From positions 1-5,192 of the forward strand of contig NATI01000069.1 in NCBI GenBank assembly GCA_002085265.1: 5,192 nt of DNA, read 5' to 3'. The notes below the pieces were generated by a model. It had not been told where the DNA came from and ran no database searches. It saw only the letters and a list, made by a program, of their open reading frames with translations. The stretch comes from Candidatus Omnitrophica bacterium 4484_49 (GTDB lineage: Bacteria > Omnitrophota > Gorgyraeia > Kaelpiales > Kaelpiaceae). A program made the position numbers and the translations under genes. Position 1 is the first letter of the stretch, and each line of letters opens with the position of its first letter. Below, piece by piece: positions 1 through 5,192 of this stretch.

Positions 1-96
1 AAATCTACAATTTTTACGATGTTTCCTATTGAGAAAGCGAGGGTAAATATTCCCAGTGAAATTAGGAATGAATATAGGTATTCAGTTAAGAAATAA
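1..96 (+). CDS. C-terminal fragment of an unidentified protein, possibly a sensor histidine kinase
   Basis: An open frame runs in from the left edge in frame 1 and ends at a TAA at 94-96, giving the last 31 residues of a protein. The visible start (KSTIFTMFPIEK) resembles the final beta strand of the GHKL/HATPase_c domain, where histidine kinases typically end in a 'G-S-T-F-T-I-x-L-P' pattern followed by a short variable tail. That resemblance is the only basis for the suggested identity; no N, G1 or G2 box is present because the gene body lies outside the window. The gene converges on comF, with only 16 bases between the two stop codons and no hairpin terminator visible there. Identity is tentative; that this is a real gene end is moderately likely. 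Confidence 0.45.
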   Translation, partial: KSTIFTMFPIEKARVNIPSEIRNEYRYSVKK

Positions 97-112
97 TTCC
101 GCAGTTTCCTCA

Positions 113-850
113 TTACCCACCAGCGAGAGCAAAGCCCATTACCTGGGCATTATATTTTTGAAGCTCCCGTGCGCATGCAGTTAAAGTAGCCGAAGTGGTG
201 ACCACATCATCTATGATAATGATTGTCTTACCGGAGATGGTATCTTTATATTTAGGATTTAATCTGAAAACCCCTGTTACATTTTCCCAGCGCTGTTTTT
301 CGTCCAGTTCACTTTGAGGCCTGGTATATCGAATGCGAAGTAGAAGCCTCTTTAACATCTGTATCTGAGCTTTGGAGGCCAGATATTTAGCCAGCAGTTC
401 TGCCTGGTTAAATTCCCGTTCTCTGAATTTTCCGGAATATAGGGGGACATAAGAAATACAGTCAATCTTATGGTAGGGGAATATATATTCGCGATAGAAC
501 TCCACTAAATGAGAACTGAAGAACGGTAACAGCCGGAGTTCTCCCTGGTATTTGAATTTATGGATTGCCTCCCGTATGGTATCTTCGTATTTAAATACAT
601 AAAATACTTTCAATCTCTGTTTTCCTGATAATAAACATTCCCGACATATCCCCTTTACTCCTGGGGAATCATGTATCGAGCGTCCACATCTCTCACAGAA
701 AGGAGGAAGGTTAAATTTTATCCTTTGAAGGCATTGTTCGCAGAATACTGTTTGGTTTGTGAATGGAATTCTCCTGTAACAGATGGAACAGTAATTGGGT
801 TGAATGAGGTTATTTATCGCTTTTACACTCACAGTTAATAAAGTGTGCAT
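113..850 (-). CDS. comF: ComF-family phosphoribosyltransferase (ComFC-like), complete
   Basis: This is a 245-residue protein of the ComF/GntX family, cytoplasmic proteins linked to uptake or processing of transforming DNA; the biochemical reaction is not firmly established for most members. The N-terminal half has a double zinc ribbon of four Cys pairs: C21/C24, C37/C40, C52/C55 and C69/C72. The family motif REFNQAELLAK lies near residues 145-155. The C-terminal half carries the PRPP-binding signature of type I phosphoribosyltransferases, IIIIDDVVTTSAT at about 210-222, with its acidic pair intact. Length and domain order are normal and nothing is broken. No Shine-Dalgarno sequence precedes the ATG at 850. 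The nearby promoter puts transcription start about three bases upstream, so this ATG is chosen as a leaderless start. A GTG six codons further in is the alternative, but it also lacks a ribosome-binding site. No comFA helicase gene is adjacent. Confidence 0.93.
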   Translation of the reverse strand: MHTLLTVSVKAINNLIQPNYCSICYRRIPFTNQTVFCEQCLQRIKFNLPPFCERCGRSIHDSPGVKGICRECLLSGKQRLKVFYVFKYEDTIREAIHKFKYQGELRLLPFFSSHLVEFYREYIFPYHKIDCISYVPLYSGKFREREFNQAELLAKYLASKAQIQMLKRLLLRIRYTRPQSELDEKQRWENVTGVFRLNPKYKDTISGKTIIIIDDVVTTSATLTACARELQKYNAQVMGFALAGG

Positions 851-859
851 TATGGCATA

Positions 860-888
860 ATTATATAGGAAAAAAAGTGGTTTGGCAA
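860..888 (-). promoter_or_regulatory. sigma70-type promoter for comF
   Basis: On the minus strand, TTGCCA (888-883) matches the TTGACA -35 box at five of six positions. It is followed 17 bases later by a perfect TATAAT -10 box (865-860). The spacer contains a run of T residues. Transcription is expected to begin about seven bases past the -10 box, near 853, only a few bases before the comF ATG at 850. The mRNA would therefore have essentially no 5' leader, which fits the missing ribosome-binding site. The assignment is from sequence only. Confidence 0.75.
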
Positions 889-889
889 T

Positions 890-919
890 TTGACACCCCC
901 ATATTTTAAATGTTATACT
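890..919 (+). promoter_or_regulatory. sigma70-type promoter with extended -10, for the cvpA-nif3-dnaG-rpoD operon
   Basis: A perfect TTGACA -35 box (890-895) is followed after 18 bases by TATACT (914-919, five of six to consensus). A TG at 911-912, one base before it, forms an extended -10 element. Predicted transcription start is near 924-926, at the front edge of the Shine-Dalgarno site of cvpA, leaving a leader of only about 15 bases. The -35 box is separated by one base (889) from the -35 box of the divergent comF promoter. As the operon carries the primary sigma factor gene, the promoter may be autoregulatory; this is inference. Confidence 0.78.
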
Positions 920-923
920 TTAT

Positions 924-931
924 AAAGGAGG
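924..931 (+). promoter_or_regulatory. strong ribosome-binding site deciding the cvpA start
   Basis: AAAGGAGG is a near-perfect anti-16S match. Nine bases follow before the CTG codon at 941, an ideal spacing, and no ATG, GTG or TTG in the cvpA frame lies at a suitable distance. The site therefore points to CTG as the initiation codon. It sits at the very 5' end of the predicted transcript. Confidence 0.8.
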
Positions 932-940
932 AAGAAAGAA

Positions 941-1450
941 CTGAAGTTTGGATTTATAGATTTACTAACGATCATTGCAGGTTGTGTTGGCTACTGGGGA
1001 GGAAAAAGGAAAGGGATAGTGTTAGCCCTTTACAAACTGGCAGGTTTATGCGTGGGGGTGTTTATGTTTTACAGATTTTACAGGATATTCAAACCATTGA
1101 CAGAATGGGGTGGGAGTAATAAAGTATACGCCATCGCCCTGTTAGGTATGGTGCTGGCTGTATTGATTGTATTCAGGATTATCTGGATTTTCATATATCG
1201 GTTTATAGACATAAAGCCTGACCTGGAGATTAAAGAGATAATTGCAGGAGTGATAGGGGCTGTATACGGAGTGATGTGGATGGCTGTGGTTCTAAAAGCA
1301 CTGCACTATTTTGAATATAAGCCAATTCTGGATGTTATCAGGGGCACATTTTCGGAACGGTATATAATGCCTTTACCCCTTCTGATTTATAAGGCTATAG
1401 TGACTATAGGTGGAAAAGTATTTTCTGGAGGTAAGATCTATGAAACTTAA
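941..1450 (+). CDS. cvpA: CvpA-family integral membrane protein, complete, with a predicted CTG start
   Basis: The protein has 169 residues if initiated at CTG 941. It resembles the CvpA/colicin V production family, small inner-membrane proteins of poorly defined function linked to envelope stress and solute homeostasis in some bacteria. The N-terminus fits the family pattern: FGFIDLLTIIAGCVGYWGGK, then a 'KG' turn and a second hydrophobic helix with LAGL. Four membrane segments are visible at about residues 4-20, 27-50, 61-87 and 98-122, followed by a short hydrophilic tail. A later GTG at 1019 would delete the first helix and lacks a ribosome-binding site, so I reject it. The AAAGGAGG nine bases upstream supports CTG. 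This is the first gene of the operon; its end overlaps nif3 by 11 bases. Family assignment rests on N-terminal pattern, size and topology, so it is less certain than its neighbours. Confidence 0.75.
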   Translation: MKFGFIDLLTIIAGCVGYWGGKRKGIVLALYKLAGLCVGVFMFYRFYRIFKPLTEWGGSNKVYAIALLGMVLAVLIVFRIIWIFIYRFIDIKPDLEIKEIIAGVIGAVYGVMWMAVVLKALHYFEYKPILDVIRGTFSERYIMPLPLLIYKAIVTIGGKVFSGGKIYET

Positions 1451-2393
1451 GGACCTTTATCGGGAAGTTGTGAGGATCGGGATTGAAAATGACCCTCGGG
1501 GGAAAGAGTATGTCCTTAGGCTTCTGGAGGAGAAAAAGAAGAAGTATCAGGAACTGTCGGAGAAGGAGAAGAAATATTTTGACCGCGAGCAGCTAAATAA
1601 TCCTTATTCTGACACCCGGATTTTATGGGGTAAGGGAGAAGTTGATGTTAGGAAAATTCTGGTGGGAATAGACATTGAAGGCAGTGAAATTTTATTGGCA
1701 GATAGATTGAATCATAAAGGAGAGAAAATAGACCTTGTCCTTGCTCATCATCCTGAAGGAGGAGCGTTGGCAAATCTCACTAAGGTGATGGGTATTCAGG
1801 CTGACCTTCTTTATGCGGTGGGAGTCCCTCCCAGTGTGGCTGAATCCCTTCTTGCTGAGAGGATAAAGGAGGTGGAAAGGAGATTACTTCCTGTCAATCA
1901 CATGCGTAATGTAGACATTGCTAAAGCCCTGGATATTCCGTTTATGTGTGCCCATACAGTCGCTGATAACTGTGTAACTAAATTTTTAACTCAGGTATTT
2001 CAGAAAAAGAACCCCCAGAGACTCCAGGATATTCTGGATATATTACTGGAATTTCCGGAATATCAATTTGCAGCTGAATATAACTCCGGTCCCAGAATTT
2101 TAATTGGAGATAAAAATAACAAAGCCGGGAAAATTTATGTGGATATGACTGGTGGCACTGAGGGTTCCAAGGATATTTTTGATAAAATGATCAATGCCGG
2201 GGTATCTACTTTAGTATGTATGCATCTCTCTGAGGAGCATTATAAGAAGGCGCAATCTGCTCATATAAATGTTATCATTGCTGGCCATATTGCTTCTGAT
2301 TCTCTGGGACTTAATCTTCTTCTGGATGAAGTTGAGAAAAAAGAAAAACTGGAATTTGTGGAATGTTCAGGATTCAGGAGGTTTCCAAGATAA
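1440..2393 (+). CDS. NIF3-family (YqfO/YbgI-like) dinuclear metal protein, divergent subtype
   Basis: This 317-residue protein is predicted to be cytoplasmic. NIF3 proteins bind two metal ions; their cellular role is unsettled. Motifs visible in order are VDVRKILVGIDI (about 68-79, first strand), AHHPEGG (102-108, with the His pair that binds metal), CAHTVADN (170-177, matching the family HTxxD motif, D176) and AGHIASD (281-287, matching GHxxTE, with Asp replacing the usual Glu). About 67 mostly charged helical residues precede the fold, and the usual N-terminal 'WDNxGL' segment is not recognisable. The start at ATG 1440 is supported by GGAGG at 1427-1431 with eight bases between; a GTG at 1410 lies deeper inside cvpA with a poorer site. 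It overlaps cvpA by 11 bases and ends one base before dnaG, so translational coupling is likely. NIF3 genes near dnaG and rpoD are also known in Bacillus (yqfO), supporting the context. Confidence 0.85.
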   Translation: MKLKDLYREVVRIGIENDPRGKEYVLRLLEEKKKKYQELSEKEKKYFDREQLNNPYSDTRILWGKGEVDVRKILVGIDIEGSEILLADRLNHKGEKIDLVLAHHPEGGALANLTKVMGIQADLLYAVGVPPSVAESLLAERIKEVERRLLPVNHMRNVDIAKALDIPFMCAHTVADNCVTKFLTQVFQKKNPQRLQDILDILLEFPEYQFAAEYNSGPRILIGDKNNKAGKIYVDMTGGTEGSKDIFDKMINAGVSTLVCMHLSEEHYKKAQSAHINVIIAGHIASDSLGLNLLLDEVEKKEKLEFVECSGFRRFPR

Positions 2394-2394
2394 A

Positions 2395-4149
2395 ATGGCT
2401 ATACCGGAAAATATAATTAACGAAATAAGGGAACGAGCGGACATAGTGGAGATAATAGACTCTTATATCCCGCTTAAAAAAGCCGGGAGGAGTTTTAAGG
2501 CTCTGTGTCCTTTTCATCCTGAGAAGACCCCCTCTTTTTATGTCAGCCCTCAGAAGCAGATTTTCCATTGTTTTGGATGTGGGGAAGGCGGAAATGTATT
2601 TCATTTTTTGATGAAATATCTCAATACAAGTTTCGTAGAAGCGGTAAAGCAGGTAGCGGAGATTGTGGGGGTGGAGATTCCTGAAAAAGAGTATCGGGAT
2701 TCTGGCACTAAGAAGATATTGGACCTCAATAAACTGGTTATGGAATTTTACAGAAAACAGCTTAATTCTGAAAAGGGCAAAACATGCAGGGAATATTTGA
2801 AATCCCGGGGTTTGACTCCAGATATAGTGGCCCAGTTTCGTCTGGGATATGCTGTATCCCAATGGGATGCCCTGGTTAATTTTTTGAAAAAGAAGGGGTA
2901 TGACTATAAATTTCTTATAGAGGCAGGGCTGATTCTGGAAGGTAAAGATTCCGGTTCTTATTATGACCTTTTTCGGGATAGATTGATTTTCCCCATAATA
3001 GACAATAAAGAGAAAGTTTTGGGATTCGGTGCCCGGACTTTGGGTTCCGCTCTGCCCAAATACATCAATACTCCGGAAACACCGGTGTATAAAAAGGGAA
3101 GGATCCTTTTTGGTATACATCTCACGCTGGAGGAGATAAAAAAACAGCGGTCAGCAATTGTGGTGGAGGGGTATCTGGATATGATAAGCCTTTATCAGGT
3201 AGGGATAAAAAATGTCGTGGCTTCATTGGGTACAGCTCTTACGCCGGAACAGGTCAGATTTTTGAAAAAATATGTTGATGAGGCAATCATCATCTTTGAT
3301 GGCGACCAGGCAGGGCAGATGGCTTCCCTTAGGGGGCTGGATATAGTTCTGGAGGAGGGTTTGAGGGCAAAAGCCGTGGCTCTTCCTCCTGAGTATGACC
3401 CCGATAGTTTTGTGCACAAAAAGGGAAGAGATGAGTTTTTGAAACTTGTAGAGAACCGTCAGGACATTTTCGATTACAAATTGAATACCCTCCTTAACAT
3501 TTATGGCAAGGATAGCCTCGATGCCAGGATAAAGGTAGTGGAGGAGATGTTTTTGTCTATAGATAAAATACCTAATTATCTGGTGCGTTCAGAGTGTATA
3601 AAAAAACTTGCTGATAAAGTTGGGTTTGAAGAAAAGATGGTCTGGGATCAGTATAATCTCAGAGGCAGGAAGAGTTCCAGAATAAATATGGCTGTGCCTG
3701 GGCCAGCCGTAAACAAGAAATATGCTCCTGTGGAAGCCACGCTCATAAACCTTATGATAACTAGACCGCAACTTATTGAAGAGTTAAAAGAATTACTTTC
3801 ACCTCAGGAGTTTATCACTCCTGAACTTCAAAAACTTGTAGAAAAGATTTACACTATTTACCCTGATTGTGAGCGTCTTAAAGTGGGAAATCTTTTAAAT
3901 TTTGTCAGTGAAGATGAAGCCAATATTTTAGCTGAAATCATGAGCGAAGACATTGAATGTAGCCCTGAGGTTTTAGATAATTTATTAACTGATTGTGTAA
4001 TTCGGTTAAAAGAATTACGTATAAAGAAATACTGTGAGTTCTTAATGCAGGAGATAAAAAAAGCTCAGACTGCGTGTGATAACACTAAGGCAGATGAACT
4101 TTTAAGGGAGTTAAACGATGTGGTCAGGAAGAGTAAGATAAATATATAA
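2395..4149 (+). CDS. dnaG: DNA primase DnaG, complete
   Basis: DnaG synthesises the short RNA primers for lagging-strand and origin replication, recruited to the fork by the replicative helicase. The 584-residue protein has all three domains. The CHC2 zinc ribbon has C38, H41, C59 and C62. The TOPRIM core has VVEGYLD (256-262, with catalytic E258), IIFDGDQAG (299-307, D302 and D304) and DPDSFV (335-340). A shorter, weakly conserved C-terminal segment (about 444-584) follows a linker with several Pro and Ala and should form the helicase-binding domain. Length is within the usual 580-620. I chose ATG 2395 because MAIPENIINEIRERADIVEII matches the normal DnaG N-terminus. AGGAGG at 2376-2381 serves it, though 13 intervening bases is longer than ideal. 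The longer open frame reaching back to 2269 lies inside nif3 and is not DnaG-like. The gene starts one base after the nif3 stop. Confidence 0.98.
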   Translation: MAIPENIINEIRERADIVEIIDSYIPLKKAGRSFKALCPFHPEKTPSFYVSPQKQIFHCFGCGEGGNVFHFLMKYLNTSFVEAVKQVAEIVGVEIPEKEYRDSGTKKILDLNKLVMEFYRKQLNSEKGKTCREYLKSRGLTPDIVAQFRLGYAVSQWDALVNFLKKKGYDYKFLIEAGLILEGKDSGSYYDLFRDRLIFPIIDNKEKVLGFGARTLGSALPKYINTPETPVYKKGRILFGIHLTLEEIKKQRSAIVVEGYLDMISLYQVGIKNVVASLGTALTPEQVRFLKKYVDEAIIIFDGDQAGQMASLRGLDIVLEEGLRAKAVALPPEYDPDSFVHKKGRDEFLKLVENRQDIFDYKLNTLLNIYGKDSLDARIKVVEEMFLSIDKIPNYLVRSECIKKLADKVGFEEKMVWDQYNLRGRKSSRINMAVPGPAVNKKYAPVEATLINLMITRPQLIEELKELLSPQEFITPELQKLVEKIYTIYPDCERLKVGNLLNFVSEDEANILAEIMSEDIECSPEVLDNLLTDCVIRLKELRIKKYCEFLMQEIKKAQTACDNTKADELLRELNDVVRKSKINI

Positions 4150-4150
4150 C

Positions 4151-4158
4151 AAAGGAGA
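4151..4158 (+). promoter_or_regulatory. ribosome-binding site of rpoD
   Basis: AAAGGAGA, nine bases before ATG 4168, lies in the 18-base gap after the dnaG stop. It sets the rpoD start. No terminator or hairpin is visible in the gap, so rpoD should be co-transcribed with dnaG. Confidence 0.8.
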
Positions 4159-4167
4159 TAGTGGGCT

Positions 4168-5192
4168 ATGGTCAGAAAAGTTACCGATAAAAGTCTGGCG
4201 AAGTTGATATCCCTGGGTAAGGATAAAGGATATCTCACTTATGATGATGTAAACGATATTCTTCCGGAAGATGTCATCTCCTCTGACGAGATCGATGATA
4301 TCTTAACTGTTCTGGGAGACGAAAACATAGAAATTATCGATTCCACAAAAAAGTTTGAGGAGGAAGAAGAGGAGATCATCCCCATTCCGGAATCCGTGGA
4401 GAAGGAAAAAGAAATCGTCCCTGCAGTGCATATTGAAGATCCGGTCAGGCTTTATCTGAAACAGATGGGGCAGGTCCCACTTCTGACCAGAGAGCAGGAG
4501 GTGGAAATCGCCAAGGAGATTGAAGATAAAAAAGAGACCTATCGTGAGGCTATTTATAGATGCCGTGTGACCAAGAATATCGCTCTGGAGATTGCCGAAA
4601 AGGCCATAAAAGGGGAGTTGAATTTTGAGGAATATCTTGATGAGGATGAGAGACAGTCCCGGGAAGAAAATATAGACAGGGTGAAGAAATTGATAAAGAG
4701 GTTAAAACTTTCCAAAAACGAAGACACCGTTTATGAGATACTCAAAGAACTTAAATTCACTAACACATCTCTGGAAATGATAGTTCAGAAAATAGTGAAC
4801 TATGTCCAGCAAATAGATAAACTTCTTCGGAAAATAAGGAAAATAGAAAAGAAGAGAAAAACCAGAAAGGTGAAGGAGGAAATCAAACGCCTCAAGAGGG
4901 AGGTAAAGAAGATAGAACTTCTATTTGGAGAATCACGGGAAAAAATCCATATGAGGTTAAATGACATTAAGAGAAAAGAAGCCCAGTATATATCTGCTCA
5001 GCGTAAACTTATTGAGGCTAATCTCAGGCTGGTGGTAAGCATCGCCAAGAAGTATACCAATAAAGGGTTATCGTTTTTAGATTTAATTCAAGAAGGAAAT
5101 ATTGGACTTATGAAGGCGGTGGAGAAATTTGAGTACCGCAGGGGATATAAGTTTTCAACTTATGCCACTTGGTGGATCAGGCAGGCAATTAC
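4168..5192 (+). CDS. rpoD: primary RNA polymerase sigma factor RpoD (SigA/sigma70), 3' end beyond the window
   Basis: This is the housekeeping sigma factor, which directs RNA polymerase to -10/-35 promoters and melts the -10 region. The window holds 341 residues from ATG 4168; the frame stays open to the edge, so regions 3 and 4 are missing only because of the cut. Region 1.1 spans about residues 8-58 (KLISLGKDKGYLTYDD onward) and is followed by an acidic stretch at 64-69. Region 1.2 is at about 90-120 (DPVRLYLKQMG, then LLTREQE). A non-conserved region of about 150 residues follows (about 121-275); its second half is rich in Lys/Arg and looks coiled-coil. Region 2 begins at about 280: EANLRLVVSIAKKY, DLIQEGNIGLMKAVEKF, then FSTYATWWIRQAI, the core-binding and -10 recognition helices. 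Region 1.1 and the strong region 2 mark it as the primary sigma, not an alternative one. Confidence 0.97.
   Translation, partial: MVRKVTDKSLAKLISLGKDKGYLTYDDVNDILPEDVISSDEIDDILTVLGDENIEIIDSTKKFEEEEEEIIPIPESVEKEKEIVPAVHIEDPVRLYLKQMGQVPLLTREQEVEIAKEIEDKKETYREAIYRCRVTKNIALEIAEKAIKGELNFEEYLDEDERQSREENIDRVKKLIKRLKLSKNEDTVYEILKELKFTNTSLEMIVQKIVNYVQQIDKLLRKIRKIEKKRKTRKVKEEIKRLKREVKKIELLFGESREKIHMRLNDIKRKEAQYISAQRKLIEANLRLVVSIAKKYTNKGLSFLDLIQEGNIGLMKAVEKFEYRRGYKFSTYATWWIRQAI

Noticed and set aside
90..118. Terminator between the converging gene ends at 96 and 113
   Set aside because: No inverted repeat or U-tract is visible in the 16-base gap or its flanks, so no terminator can be supported.
910..1119. 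A 69-codon open frame on the plus strand starting ATG 910
   Set aside because: Its start overlaps the -10 box, upstream of the likely transcription start, and the cvpA frame is the one with family-like sequence and a well-placed ribosome-binding site.
1410..1442. GTG 1410 as an earlier start for the NIF3 gene
   Set aside because: It would lengthen the overlap with cvpA to 41 bases and has a weaker upstream site. ATG 1440 has GGAGG at eight bases and a natural N-terminus.
2374..3120. A 248-codon antisense open frame opposite dnaG
   Set aside because: It lies wholly opposite the strongly conserved zinc-ribbon and TOPRIM-proximal coding of dnaG, shows no recognisable motif and has unnatural composition (many Phe, Ile, Tyr and Arg). 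It is a shadow of dnaG codon use.
3195..3771. Three short antisense open frames within dnaG
   Set aside because: They overlap conserved dnaG sequence, have no ribosome-binding site or recognisable domain, and are explained by dnaG coding bias.
4111..4139. Possible internal promoter before rpoD (TTAAAC, 17 bases, TAAGAT)
   Set aside because: The -35 hexamer matches only three of six positions and the -10 four of six, all within dnaG coding sequence. This is no better than chance in AT-rich DNA.

Overview
The window is ordinary bacterial chromosome, AT-rich and tightly packed, with housekeeping information-processing genes. Only the primase and sigma factor are near-certain identifications. 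The lineage cannot be fixed from the sequence. Strong Shine-Dalgarno sites, a sigma70-type promoter, a comF gene and a NIF3-dnaG-rpoD neighbourhood resemble Firmicutes. The sigma factor, however, carries a long region between 1.2 and 2 that typical Firmicutes SigA proteins lack. A deep-branching or uncultured anaerobic bacterial lineage is a reasonable inference, not a demonstration.

Layout: bases 1-96 are the 3' end of a plus-strand gene, possibly a sensor histidine kinase. It converges on comF (minus strand, 850-113), a competence-type phosphoribosyltransferase with an intact double zinc ribbon. Between comF and the next gene is a 90-base divergent control region. It holds two good sigma70-type promoters whose -35 boxes are one base apart. 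The leftward promoter predicts a leaderless or nearly leaderless comF mRNA. The rightward promoter drives a plus-strand operon.

The operon reads cvpA-like membrane protein (941-1450, apparently with a CTG start), NIF3-family metal protein (1440-2393), DNA primase dnaG (2395-4149) and the housekeeping sigma factor rpoD (4168 to beyond the window end). Spacings are an 11-base overlap, 1 base and 18 bases, with a ribosome-binding site before each gene and no visible terminator. This is a version of the 'macromolecular synthesis' operon (primase plus major sigma factor, with rpsU in many proteobacteria). Here the upstream partners are cvpA and nif3.

I found no mobile element, CRISPR array, RNA gene or clearly new multi-gene system. 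The most notable features are the compact divergent promoter pair, the predicted leaderless comF, the CTG start of cvpA, the divergent NIF3 variant and the basic coiled-coil-like insert in RpoD.
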